Below are positions 20,640 through 31,570 of a stretch of 64,000 nucleotides of DNA, one piece after another. Under the pieces are notes generated by a model that made no database searches, was not told the DNA's origin, and was given only the letters and a program-made list of their open reading frames with translations. Each line of letters opens with the position of its first letter. The first letter of the stretch is position 1. The DNA is from Ryuthela nishihirai. Lineage: Eukaryota > Arthropoda > Arachnida > Araneae > Heptathelidae. The stretch lies in contig JAWZYU010000025.1 of the NCBI GenBank assembly GCA_038380435.1, positions 27,070,707 through 27,134,706 of the forward strand, in the 5' to 3' direction. A program made the translations under genes and the position numbers.

Positions 20640-21930
20640 AAATCAGCACTGTGACTTAAACCTCCGTCTTTTAAGAAAGAGTTAATCCAGTATTCACAAT
20701 ATAGCACTGAATGATCCAAATCACTAAAAAAAGTATAAATAAGTATCCTTATTACCACATTAAATAAAAACTGAGCCCCATAGAAATTAGTAAAAGTTAA
20801 AAATTACAGCATATGGGAATCTGAAAATATCTGACTCACTATATTACATTAAACTAAAGCTAGTGTATTATTCAAAAAGAAAGCATTCAACATACCTTGA
20901 AGATTCAAATATATCCATCCATTGACACATGTGCCTAGGATATATCTAGCTACACATAAGTAGTTAAAATGCAAAATGTACAGATTATTAATTATTAAGT
21001 GAACAGCAATGATATAGTTTTGTTGAGACTTTAATTAATAGCATGACATGATTAAGTGCAGCTATTTTCCTCTTAAACTAATTCATACTTTTTCCTTCCT
21101 ATCCTGTGATATCAGATTTTGCCTAGTAAGAAAAACGAAAGATATTTAATCAAGTTATCTGTTAAATTGGGAAGAAATGCTAACCTTTATAGTGTTAAAA
21201 AAAAGAGTTCAGGTGTTGCAGTTATCAGAAGCTTCCATTTGATCATTCAACTTTTCCACTGAGCTTGCTTATCCATGTTAACTCACTGAACAGTGTTGAG
21301 ACACTTTAGGATATTTGTCAAAGATGGTAAAAAAAATCTCAAATTGTGCCAAAGTATCATTAGAAAGAAAAAAAAAATTAGAAGGGAGAGGAATTTGTAA
21401 GTGAGTATTTACCATGATGTGACTTATATGAGAATAAGTAAGTGAACATGTGAAGGGCATTATCACAACTGAGAGTAGATGAGATTATGTGTCATTATGT
21501 AAGAAGTGAGGGGAAAGTTATGTTATTGTATGTGGCATAAATGGTGGAGAAAATAGGAAGGAGTGAGTGAATAGCAAAGGCAGTATAGTTTAGTGAGATG
21601 TAGAATAGAGGAACAGGTATTGTCAACATTAAGTATCTTGGCAGATAAGAGTTGGGGTTAATTTATATTTAATTTTATGGGATGGGGTAAAAAAGAAATG
21701 GGTTCATATATGGGAATTACAATTCAGAATTAGAGATTAGTGGAAAATGCAGTTGTTCCATGCCAAAACAAAAATGAACAAAAAAAAAAAAAATTGATCA
21801 AATGTTTTAAAATTATAACAATTCCAAAAAGAAAGAGTGTGCCATCATTAGCTTCTGAACTGTTGCTCACTATAAGTTTTTTGTTCGTGTCTGTGCAAAG
21901 AATTCATAAATATTGAGTTGGCCATGTTTT
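20640..21930. other. unassigned AT-rich spacer
   Basis: No exon-like segment or repeat was recognised. Poly-A runs occur near 21365 and 21780. Confidence 0.4.
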
Positions 21931-21931
21931 G

Positions 21932-22157
21932 TTATGAAGGAAGATGTCACTCTGAAACCGTCGATTAATTTTATAGGAAAAATTGTCTTGACCACCTGAT
22001 AACATCATTAGAGGAATTTTGATCAGCAGCCAGTAACTCAGTGGTCCAGAGCACCTGATATGTTATCAGGAGATTGTGTGTTTGCATCCCACCCAGCCCA
22101 AGACAATTTTTCCTCTAAAATTGATCGACTTTTTCAGAGTCCTACCTCCCTTCATAA
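21932..22157 (+). mobile_element. SINE family 3 head flanked by 59-bp inverted repeats
   Basis: A tRNA-like head (CAGTAACTCAGTGGTCCAGA, then a degenerate B box TGTGTTTGCATCCCAC) lies between 21932-21990 and 22099-22157, which are inverted copies at about 80 percent identity. The arm contains the SINE-3 tail motif GACAATTTTTCCTCTAAAAT. Two SINE tails therefore face each other. Confidence 0.8.
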
Positions 22158-22825
22158 TTGAACAAATAAGTCAAAAAATCTCTTCAAATTAGCCATGTTT
22201 TGTTTTGTTACTTCATAGGAAGAAAAAAAAAAACCATAACTGCTGTAAATTTCTTACTGTTTTTTCACTTGTGTATCATTTTTTTAAAATAAAGGCATTC
22301 AGTTCTGATGCATTCCAACTGAAATTTTCCTGATAACTATTCACAGACTGAAAGGAACTCATCTGGGAAACTTACTGACCTATTTTAATAACAATTAAAA
22401 GTGAAATCTTTGTGCTGGCTGAGTTGCTGTTTTATTTATTTATTTTCATCTTCAGCAATTTATTTTGAAATTATTAATGTATAAATAGACCATGTTATAT
22501 GCAAAAAAAAACGTAATGCTTTTATTCTTTTTTTATTATAAAGGAATAATTTTCATTTTATTCATTAACTTATCCTGATTTGCAATGTTTCTCATCCTTC
22601 TTTGCTTGCAGCACCCTTTAGCATGATCATTTTTTTGACTTCACTAAGCACTGTCTGTGAATTCAGCAACACTTTTAAACATTATTCAACTTCATGCAGT
22701 GTTCCTAATTTATTTTTGTTTCATCTGTTTTTATAACAGCCTTGAAAATAAACCGAGCTTTCCACCTTCCATCCCATTCAAATAGTCACAAAGTAATATT
22801 TTCAAAATCTTATATACATAAAGGC

Positions 22826-23005
22826 TTAAACTGGCATAGTGGTTAGGCAGCTAGCGACTGTTCCAGCAAGGCAAACTTTGTGTGTTGTGTTAGCTCTAAC
22901 TAAGGCAGTGGTCAGCAGTGACTTCGGTCTTAGTAGGGCATGTCCTTGTATGAGAAGGCCTGTAAAAGCTAGGAGTAGCTTCTAGGTTTCTTCTCTCTCC
23001 TATAT
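22826..23005 (+). mobile_element. SINE family 4 copy
   Basis: About 180 bp with an A-box-like ACTGGCATAGTGGTTAGGCA and blocks GCAAACTTTGTGTGTTGTGT and GGGCATGTCCTTGTATGAGA. It is repeated in reverse at 50575-50753. Confidence 0.8.
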
Positions 23006-23510
23006 GTCATAACAATTAATAATAATAATAATATAATCATAACTCACATAGCAAAATCAAAAGCTAACTAAAAGTAAAAATATCATTATCAAATTTTGAT
23101 TATTTAAATTTCTTAATTTTTTTCTAAAATTTTTGCACCACTGTAGTTGAGAAACACTGCTTATTTGTATATTATGATATTGATGTATATATTGTATGCA
23201 GTAAAATCTGACAAATAGGACCAAACAAAATATACTGACCCAATAAAATATATTTAAAAACTATAAACTCTGAAAATACACAGTCGTATCAGAATAATAT
23301 GACCATCTACCTAATAATGGGAATAACCACCCTTGTCCCGGATGACAGTGGCGAGATGATGTGGCATGAACGCAATGAGGCCCTGAAAGGTTGCCAGAGG
23401 CACACATGCCTATTCAGACTCCAGCAGAGCAGGGAGGTTCTGGAGATGACGTGGTTGTGGGTCCGCACACCGAACCTGTCGATCCAAATGGTCCCACAAA
23501 TTTTCTATGG

Positions 23511-24134
23511 CAGTATTTCCCAACCTGTGGTCCATGACTGTGGTGCCAATAATATAAAATTTTTCATCTTTAATCTAATATTTTCAACCACTGCTGCCAA
23601 CTGCTGAGTATAGAGAAGATCAAGTTGGGACGAAACAGAAAGGCTGCTGCATGTGTGAGAGTGGGAAGACCAATCGCAACACAACAACACATCTACCACG
23701 TGATAATGTTTTTTAACATCTAGTCCATCTTGCAAATGAGTAGACTTTAGTTATTGTGGAATGGTTTTAGTAGGGACTCTTTTTTTTACATGTTATTTTT
23801 TATCCCTTCCATTGAAAATAAGTAAGCAAATTAAACTGTTGGATATTTTAAGAGGAAAACATGTTGATGACAATGAAAGATGTGAAACTGGGCCGAGTGG
23901 TGTTGAAGTTGAGAGTATAGCAACTAGACAAAAATGTAGGAAAGCTGCGAACTGCAAGTACAGCTCAGAATACATTAAGTATGGTTTCATATATGTTGAA
24001 GATGCAAACGTTCAGCTGCCTCAATGTGTAATATGTGCTGAAATTCTAAGCAATGAAGCTAAGAAGCTGGCCAAATTGTTCCATCATTTTGGCCTCAGTT
24101 TGGTCCCCTGGTGTAAAAAGGTTGGGAACCACTG
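23511..24134 (+). mobile_element. internally deleted hAT element nested in Tc1
   Basis: It begins CAGTATTTCCCAACC and ends GGTTGGGAACCACTG, with flanks TTCTATGG (23503-23510) and CTCTATGG (24135-24142), an 8-bp duplication with one change. Only the N-terminal part of the hAT protein remains. Confidence 0.9.
23761..24100 (+). pseudogene. hAT transposase N-terminus (BED-type zinc finger, ZBED5-like)
   Basis: The frame contains KYSSEYIKYGFIYVED and LPQCVICAEILSNEAKK, the start of the C2-type zinc-binding region of ZBED5-like hAT transposases (CxxC visible). The following histidine pair and the catalytic domain are missing because of the internal deletion. Downstream of about 24100 the frame continues into the element's right end and then antisense Tc1 sequence, so the apparent 165-aa reading is a chimera. 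It cannot give a working transposase. Confidence 0.8.
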
Positions 24135-24479
24135 CTCTATGGGATTGAGGTCAGGAGATTTCACCGGCCAAGGGAGAATGGAGACATCGCTATCGTGTTC
24201 TTGGAACCAGTCACGCACCACCTTAGCAACATGGCAGGGCACATTGTTCTGTTGGTAGCCACCTTCACCACCAGGGTAAACATCCAACATGAAGAGATGC
24301 ATGTGGTCAGTGAGGATGAATAGGTTGTCATTGGCATTCAGGGACCCATCCAGTGGTACCAGCAGTCCCAGGTCATACCAGGAAAACATCCCCCAGACAT
24401 GCACATGCCACTGCCGACCTGTACTTGACCGACAAGCGTGTCCGGATGTTGGTTCTCGTGTGTGATGCCATATCTGCAC
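24135..24479 (-). pseudogene. Tc1 transposase, catalytic part
   Basis: On the minus strand the frame contains WHVHVWGMFSWYDLGLL, then QQNNVPCHVAKVVRDWFQEH and WPVKSPDLNPIEQWF. These are the D34E-type catalytic block of Tc1-like transposases (NxPCHxA and SPDLNPIE). The C-terminal residues continue at 23281-23510 beyond the hAT insert. The frame is broken before 24480, so it is separate from the N-terminal part at 24763-25056. Confidence 0.9.
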
Positions 24480-24762
24480 TACCCATCACTTCTGTGGAGT
24501 AGAAACCTCGATTTGTTGGAGAAGGCAACCTTTTTCCAATGATGGTAGCCCCATGTGAACTGCAGGCATCATTGCCGATGGACCTTGATTAACATGGCAC
24601 CTTTACACAGTGTCGACTCCGGACTTGGCACCTTTACACAGTGTCGACTCCGGAGACCCATGCGAGACCCATGCGTAACAGAGTTCATTCTATTGTTATT
24701 GGGGACAAGTACCTGGGTGCCTCATTGTTCATTTGAGTGGTCAATTGCTGCACTGTTGTGCA

Positions 24763-25056
24763 TCAATTGCCCTTTACCAGTCGACAGAGGCGACATTCTC
24801 CTCTGGGGTCGATGGCCTTTGGGGCTTCGAAGTTATGACTTCTGGAGGTACTCAGTATGCCAGCAGTCCATTCTCGGTACACCCTTACTACAACACCTCG
24901 CGAACAGTCCATGAAGTCTGCTGTTTCCGAGATGCTTCCTTCCTTGGCACAGTAGCCAATGATCATTCCTTTTTGAACGTCCTTGAAATCAATATCGCAC
25001 GTGAGCACAGTGGGCTCACGTGTGTAATGTGAGCCCATTGTGCTCATGTTACGCAC
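24763..25056 (-). pseudogene. Tc1 transposase, N-terminal DNA-binding part
   Basis: The minus-strand frame includes EGSISETADFMDCSRGVVVR, a helix-turn-helix block of a Tc1-like transposase. It ends soon after. A 28-bp tandem duplication (near 24597-24655) and frameshifts separate it from the catalytic part. The start codon region overlaps a near-perfect inverted repeat at 25001-25047. Confidence 0.75.
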
Positions 25057-25311
25057 TACGGTTCATCTGTCCTGGCCAGCTGCTTATATCTGTGTGTGGT
25101 CGACCTTGTCATGTGCACTCTGAAGCACCTGGGCGGGTACACTGTGATTTCATGGGTGAAATATTCTGATACAACTGTGTATTTTCGTAGAACTACCAAT
25201 TGAAATAATGTTAACGGAAACCTCTTACCCAGAAATTAAAGCAAATTAATTGTACCCTAAACAGAAAAACTGAACTATATTTAGTATTTTCTTTCTATGA
25301 AGGTCCTTAAG

Positions 25312-25692
25312 TTGGGCAGGGGTGGCTCAGTCAGTAGTGTGCCTGTAGTTGTAATCTGTAGTTACCAGGTTGAGTCCCAGCTAGGCCAGTGTTGAGGTTT
25401 ATCTCCACAAAAACTCCCTGCCCACTGTCAGTAGGAAACACCAATAGGCTTGGAAATGCCACTGCATGTCGGATGGGACATTAAGCCATGGCCCCATGTG
25501 TGGGAGAGCCATACCATGTGTCACATTAAAGAAAATGCTGGATGGCCTTGATGGAAAGCTACCATCTGTCTTCCAACACCTGTCCAATGAGTTCCACTCC
25601 CAACCTTCTCTGAGGCTTTGAGGCCCCTGTGACCTGGCCATTTAGCCCATTGTGTGCAAAAAACCACCTCTCAGAGGTGAAGCAACCCAACT
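25312..25692 (+). mobile_element. SINE family 1, full length, diverged
   Basis: Head GGGTGGCTCAGTCAGTAG, degenerate B box (CCAGGTTGAGTCCC), body ending AGAGGTGAAGCAACCCAAC. Most CpG positions have decayed. No clear target duplication. Confidence 0.88.
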
Positions 25693-25699
25693 CTTGTTT

Positions 25700-26230
25700 A
25701 AGTGGGTAGTTAAATTTTAGGAAAGTGCTAATGTTCTTATATCTGACTTTGAGAACAATGGCAAAGTTTTATATTTCATTGTTGACATCTGGAAGAGGTG
25801 GACAAGCATGAAGATGTTCTAGTTGGATCCTTGTTTAATAAACGCATTGTGAGGACAAGCCAAATGTCGTTTATTTGAAAAGAAGGGGGGGAGGGGGAAG
25901 GAGAACTGCACTTGGGATCCTCTTTCATTAGAAAGCTATCTCTCATAATGAGTTAAGACATATGGGACATGAGATTGCCTAAAAAGGTTTGTACATATCA
26001 GTAATCCTTTTGTACTTTTGACGACTTAATAACATCATTAGCTTAGATTACCATAACTAAAGATATTCTTTGGACTGGGATGCAAAGCTTATTTGAGAAG
26101 ACTGAATTACCCATCTGATTCATTGCATCATCTCCAGAGAAAGGAACTTAGAATTTAGTCTTATTATCCTGTTTACAAATAACATATGTTGGAGTTTTTA
26201 GAAATCAGTTTTTACAATGTCACTAACATT
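25700..26230. other. unassigned spacer
   Basis: It contains a G-rich run (about 25882-25900) and otherwise nothing I recognise. Confidence 0.4.
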
Positions 26231-26232
26231 CT

Positions 26233-26345
26233 AATGGCCAAGTGGTAGCATGGTGTGGTGTGGGTTTGGGTTCGAACCTCAGATAAGGCTGTTTTCTTTT
26301 GCGTTGCCTTTCTGCTGAGGTCTTGCATATATATCATAGTTCTTC
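26233..26345 (+). mobile_element. SINE family 2, degraded copy
   Basis: ATGGCCAAGTGGTAGCATGG and GGGTTCGAACCTC give the two tRNA boxes. TTTCTGCTGAGGTCTTGC is the family-2 body motif. Confidence 0.65.
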
Positions 26346-26469
26346 TCTACTATAAAAAATATTTTATATGCTGCCAGATATAAAAGTAGCAATAGTAATA
26401 TTGGGAAAATTGGATAAATTTGATTTCAAAGAGTCGTATGATAGTTACAAAAGTTTAAGAAAGTAAATA

Positions 26470-26668
26470 AAAATTAAATATTCCCTCAAGCAGCTGCTTG
26501 CCACAGAAGTCTAACAGAAGCCTATCAGTTTATACGCCATAGTAGGTTTGTGAGGATGACAGGACCTCAGCAGGAAAACGACACTAACATCCATGCCTTA
26601 TCCAGGGCTTGAACCCAGGTCCCCTTAGATCAGTAGCCAAGTGCACTAACCACTTGGACACAGAATGG
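26470..26668 (-). mobile_element. SINE family 2, near full length
   Basis: CTCAAGCAGCTGCTTGCCAC through to TAGCCAAGTGCACTAACCAC, with inverted B box GGCTTGAACCCAGGTCCC. Confidence 0.9.
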
Positions 26669-26825
26669 CTAGAGGGTATTAAATGAATTTAATTGCTGCT
26701 TGTGAGAAAGCAACTAATATCATTCAGATCCAGAAGATCGCGAAAGAATGTAAATAAAAGAAAAAGTAGATAATGATACCAAAACATTTTTTTCCCTTTA
26801 GCACTGCCACAAAACTTTGGAAAAA

Positions 26826-26945
26826 AAAACCTCCAGCAGTTACTTGCCATAGAGGTCTGACGGGAGCCTATCAGTTTATACATCATAGTAGAAGGTCTGT
26901 GAGGATGGAAAACTTCAGCAAAAAGACAACACAAATATCCACGAG
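26826..26945 (-). mobile_element. SINE family 2, head-truncated copy
   Basis: Tail and body are present (CAGTTACTTGCCATAGAGGT, GGAGCCTATCAGTTTATAC). The tRNA-like head is missing. Confidence 0.8.
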
Positions 26946-27584
26946 CACCTACACAACGGTCTGTAAATGGTAGCTAGGTAGTCACTGGAAGGAGAGCTAT
27001 GCATCAATCTCCTGTGATGATGCATAGAACTGGCCAGGTCTAGCACCTAATGTCCGACCCCACCTTCTTGTGGTGCAGACCATTAGTACCTTTCAAAAGA
27101 GATACTCTCTTGCAGAAGTGAATGGAAGAGGAGTGCTGCCAGATTAGTGTGGCCTACTGATCTGGACATCTGTGGCTACTTTTTTTTCTACCCTGCTGAG
27201 GAGTGGTCAACCACACAGGGTCCTGGTGCTGACCATATATACCAACCTGAATGGAATTATGGCTCTGAGCTTGATTATGGATCCTGATTTTGCTGCACTG
27301 GTGGGCTTCTGTGGAGGGAAAATCTTCTGCTGTGTTTTCTGTTTGTTTGTGGGTTGACAGCCCCAAGTGAATAGATTCACAGGAAATTTTTATCAGCTGG
27401 TAGATAATCCTGAGCAGAGGTCATCACAGGCACCTGAACTCTTTGCTTCTATTGGCATCGTCAAATTCTACATTGGAGGAAGTCTTCCAGTGTAGATGGC
27501 TTCAGCCTTTAGTGGGGGGGAGGGGAACGGGTCTTTGCCCCATGTCTGCGATTAGGGGGCTGTTTGATATTGTCGGCATTCCCT

Positions 27585-28243
27585 CTCTCAATAAACATAG
27601 TTTCTTTAAACATCCCACTAACCATGTTCTCTCCATAGGTAGTTGGAATGTGAGGACTCTGCACAGAGCTTTTTCTCTTGATGTCCTCACACAAGAATTC
27701 CACCATTATAATTTAGATATTCTCGGCTTGCAAGAGACCAGATGGACAGATAAAGGTCAGATTCTTAAAAATAATCTTAAATTTCTCTTTTCAAGAGGGA
27801 CGATAATAAGCACAACCAAGGCGTTGGTCTGCTTCTCAGCAGACATACCAATGATGTTATTCTAGGATATGAGTGAAAGGTTTCTTACAGCAAAATTTCA
27901 GACAATCATTACAGACTTGAATGCTATCTGCTGCTATGCCCCCACTGAGGATGCTGATGAGGATAAGAAGGATAGGTTTTACTTACAACTTCAGGATATT
28001 TTGAATTCTGTCAAGTAAGGATATATTACCCTTTTTCTAGGTGATTTCAATGCCAAAGTTGGTACTAACTCTGACCTTTGGGGAGGAGTAATAGGCCCTT
28101 TTGGTATTGGTAGCTGCACTGGCAGTGGGCAACATCTCCTACAGGTAAGTAAACTCAAAGGTTTCAGAATAACTAACACTTATTACAAACACCACGACAT
28201 ACATAAGTACACATGCGTTTCACCTGATGGGCTGCAGAAGAAT
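27585..28243 (+). pseudogene. LINE D endonuclease domain, frameshifted
   Basis: The first open part (to 27865) carries IGSWNVRTLHRAFSLDVL and LDILGLQETRWTDKG, the N-terminal blocks of an APE-type endonuclease with the catalytic glutamate in QETRW. The domain continues in other frames: a CYAPTED block near 27935, the GDFNAKVG block near 28045, and the GSDHYLVKS block at about 28325 in the next frame. At least two frameshifts or stops (near 27870 and 28018) prevent one protein. In an active copy this domain would nick target DNA to prime reverse transcription. Confidence 0.85.
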
Positions 28244-29551
28244 ATGATTGATTATATATTAATTAACGGCAAATGGGCTAGTTCTGTTAGGAATACCAGG
28301 TCATGTAGGGGAGCTGAAATTGGATCTGACCATTACCTTGTTAAAAGTGTCTTGCAACTTAAAAAGTGTTGTGCTAGGGTTAAAAAATTTATTTTTAATA
28401 TTGAAGCTCTGAAAGACCCAGTTATAGCCAAAGCTTGCCATGATAGGTTACTTAGTCATTATGACAGTCATGGTATGCTTACTACTGAAGTCGAGGAAGA
28501 ATGGGGCCGTTTTAAACAGGCATTTTTGGAAACTAACAGTACTCTTTTAGGGAAAAAAGAGCAGAGGAGGCAGAATTATTTGAGTGATAAGGCACTTGAG
28601 CTTATTTCGGAAAGAAAGAACTGCAGGAATGTCCTTAATCAATACCCTACTAGTCCTCATAGAAAGCATTACAGAGAGCTTAATAAATGTGTAAAGGATC
28701 AGTTAGCTGCTGATAAGAATCTTTGGCTTGATGGCTTGGCTGACAAAGCTGAAGAAGCAGTTAGACAGCACAACAGCAGAGAGCTGTACCAGATAGTTAA
28801 TGTTTTGTGTGGTAGAAAATGGACAGGTATACAGGGATTGAAGGATAAACAAGGTAAGGTTATAGAAAGTGAGGATTCTGTAATGACTAGGTGGGCTGAG
28901 CATTTCAGTGATGTTCTAAACAATATGGGTAGTTCTACTCCCATTGTTTGCAATGATGACAGATGCATTGGTGGCTTTAATGTTGGCCCTATAACACAAT
29001 CTGAAGTTATTTTGGCTTTTTCTAAACTTAGACTTCATAAATCCCCAGATGTAGATGAAATTACTATGGAAATGATTAGAGCTGGGAATGTTTCTGTTAC
29101 CACTTGGATGACTGAAATTTTAAATATCTTTTACGATAAAGGCATGGTTCCTAAGGATTTTACCAGAGCTATTATTATCTCTATTTTCAAAAAAGGTGAT
29201 CGCAGTTCTTGTGATAACTATAGGGGTATCAGTCTACTCTCTGTTCCAGGGAAAATTCTTTGCATGATTGTGCTTAATAGAATTAAGAATCTGGTTGATA
29301 GTCAATTGTGTGATGAGCAATGTGGATTCAGAAGTCGCAGTAGGGGATGTGTAGATCAGATATTTTCACTCAGGCATATTCTTGAGAAATGTTTAGAATT
29401 TCAGAAACCTTTGGTTGCTAGCTTTGTTGATTTCAAAAAGGCTTTTGACTCTGTTGATCGTCACAATTTGTGGCTGATTGTGAGATCATATGGTATACCA
29501 GACAAATTAGTTAACATAATGGAAACTATAATAATACTGAGTCGTGTGTGA
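28244..29551 (+). pseudogene. LINE D reverse transcriptase, first part (435 codons open)
   Basis: The frame opens with MIDYILINGKWASSVRNTRS, the end of the endonuclease, with the GSDHYLVKS motif (catalytic D-H pair) near residue 28. A linker follows. The RT fingers and palm begin near residue 270: MVPKDFTRAIIISIFKKGDR, NYRGISLLSVPGK, then DEQCGFRSRSRGCVDQIFSL, and VDFKKAFDSVDRHNLW with the first catalytic aspartate. Near 29520 a short deletion removes part of the KALYNNTE block. The frame then shifts, so the rest of RT is in the next frame. The copy is close to intact otherwise, which suggests recent insertion. Confidence 0.88.
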
Positions 29552-30324
29552 GAGTTGGTAAGGCTTGTAGCAATTGGTTTAGCATTACTTCTGGTATTCG
29601 ACAAGGGTGCATTTTGTCTCCTTTTCTCTTTAGCTTGGTTATTGATTACGTTATGCGAAATTCACTTCAAGGGAAAGATTTTGGCCTTAAATGGACTGGA
29701 GATACGAAAATTTCTGATTTAGATTATGCTGATGATTTAACCCTTTTGGCAGATGATGTTGATGAGATGAACTCTTTCATTCAAGCTGTTGATGAAACTG
29801 GTACTAGAGTAGGTTTGGATATAAACAGAGAGAAAACTAAAGTGATGAAAAATCGTCAGGCAGGCTGTGATTCATTTAATCTGAAGGGTTGCAATCTTGA
29901 ACAGGTGTCACAGTTTAATTATCTTGGGAGCTATGTAACAGATACTGGTGATGTGCGGCATGAGATTAACAGACGGATAGGGATTGCTGCCGGGACTTTT
30001 AAGAATCTATGGAGAGTGTGGAGAAACAGGTGTATACACCTAAACACTAAAATTAGACTGTATAATAGTTTGGTTCTTTCTAGGGTTAGTTATGGCAGTG
30101 AAACTTGGACACTTTGTAAACATGATAACAGGAAACTAGATGCTTTTGATTCTAGATGCTTACGCAGTATCTTGGGCATTAGGTGGTTCAACTTTGTAAC
30201 TAATGATGAGGTTAGGCAAAGGAGTCTGCAACCTCCTTTAAGCAGCATATTGTGCAGAGAGAGACTCCACTGGTTTGGCCATGTTGCCCTTATGGATAAT
30301 TATAGATTGGCGAATAAGTTATGA
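29548..30324 (+). pseudogene. LINE D reverse transcriptase, second part
   Basis: The frame carries GIRQGCILSPFLFSLVIDYV, then ISDLDYADDLTLLADDVDEM with the YADD active-site box, then INREKTKVM. The thumb and tail follow, with FNYLGSYVTDTGDVRHEINR, RLYNSLVLSRVSYGSETWTL and a CRERLHWFGHV block, which is conserved at the C-terminus of these LINEs. It ends early at 30324 because one base is lost relative to LINE E. The remaining tail (RGRPRMRWADN-like) lies in another frame up to about 30480. Confidence 0.88.
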
Positions 30325-30536
30325 ACAATGTGCCTAAAGGCTTCAGAAAGAGGGGGAGACCAAGGATGAGGTGGGCGGACAATGTCAAACTACCTTATTA
30401 GAATTGGTGTGCAGTGGCCAGATGCAGCAGATGTTGCTCAGGATAGACTTACTTGGAGAACTAAATTGCACGGTCTGGTTGGACCTCTGTAGCCCTTGAC
30501 TGCTTTAGGATGATGATGATGACCTCCTACACAACA

Positions 30537-31210
30537 ACAATTTTTCCTCTAAAATTGAAATCGATGTCAAAGTGCTTATTTATTACTAGATGTTGAACTG
30601 TTGAGTTTATCTGAGTTTATCTCAATATTTATTATCATTAGCATTCTTGTAAGACATACTTTCCATCTATTGGCAAATAAAAGGCTGTTAGGGCTAAAAA
30701 TTGCCTAAAAAATAATGCCTATATGTGACATAAAGGAAATGTTCATAGCATAAATTAGAGGAGATCTTGATCTGCAGCTGGTAGCTAAGTGGTCCAGAGT
30801 ACCTGACATGTCATCAGGAGGTCATGGGTTTGTATCCCACTTGGCTCAGACAATTTTTCCTCTAAAATTGAAATTGATGTCAAAGTGCTTATTTATTACT
30901 AGATGTTGAACTGTCGCGTTTATCTGAGTTTATCTCAATATTTATTATCATTAGCATACTTGTAGAACATGCTTTCCATCTATTGGCAAATAAAAGGCCG
31001 CTAGGGCTAAACAATGCTTAAAAAATAATGCCTATATGTGACATAAAGGAAATATTCATAGCGTTAATTAGAGGAGATCTTGATCGGCAGCCAGTAGCTC
31101 AGTGGTCCAGAGCACCTGACATGTCATCAGGAGGTTGTGGGTTCGTATCCCATCCGGCTCAGACAATTTTTCCTTTAAAATTGAAATCGACATCAAAGTG
31201 CTTATTTATG
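30537..31210 (+). repeat. SINE family 3 in tandem, 313-bp unit, about 2.1 copies
   Basis: Units begin ACAATTTTTCCTCTAAAATT at 30537, 30850 and 31163 (partial). Each full unit ends with a tRNA-like head: GTAGCTCAGTGGTCCAGAGC, anticodon-like loop CATGTCA, then GGGTTCGTATCCCA. A related single head lies at 22021. The array starts right at the 3' end of LINE D. Confidence 0.9.
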
Positions 31211-31570
31211 AATAAAAAATAATTTATGAAAACTGAAATTTTTTTAGTAACATCATTATTAATGTTAAGAGGAATTTATTTAATAGAAAGATCATACTTA
31301 AATAGAAATCAGAAGCTGAATAGTGCTTATTTTTAATACTAAAAACTGGTTAAAATGTATCGTTATTAAAATTTAATAATTCATGAAATCACTGTTTAAA
31401 TTGAAATAAATGTTCAAAAGACTGCATGAAAGTTTGAGTTTCAACTTTAAATTTTCACTCCACTACCTTATATGACACAAAGGGGTGAAATATTTGATCC
31501 TTTGACTTGCAAGTTGACATTTGTCTAAAAAATAGACTTTTCAAATTCGAAAGAATTAATGAGCACATAA

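Larger units (their letters stand above)
23279..25179 (-). mobile_element. Tc1-like transposon with nested hAT
   Basis: The ends are inverted: CACAGTCGTATCAGAATAAT at 23279 and the complement of CACAGTTGTATCAGAATA at 25179. TA lies on both sides (23277-23278 and 25180-25181). A broken Tc1 transposase lies on the minus strand. A 624-bp hAT element interrupts the transposase. Without it, the element is about 1.27 kb. Confidence 0.92.
26981..30522 (+). mobile_element. LINE D: best-preserved APE-type LINE copy
   Basis: This copy starts like LINE E at 52413 (GTCACTGGAAGGAGAGCTAT) and ends in GATGATGATGAT after GGACCTCTGTAGCCC. The order is leader (to about 27580), endonuclease (27585-28240), linker and reverse transcriptase (28244-30324), then a C-terminal tail with a conserved basic WADNVK region. 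A few frameshifts break it. There is no poly-A; the 3' end is a GAT microsatellite. The protein type is the one often annotated craniofacial development protein 2-like. The clade (RTE-like or other) is not settled by reading alone. Confidence 0.92.

Noticed and set aside
25880..25905. G-quadruplex candidate
   Set aside because: Two long G-runs and one GG only. Four runs of three with short loops are not clearly present.
31080..31160. A tRNA gene (Thr-like anticodon loop)
   Set aside because: Only four acceptor pairs. It is repeated as part of a 313-bp SINE unit.
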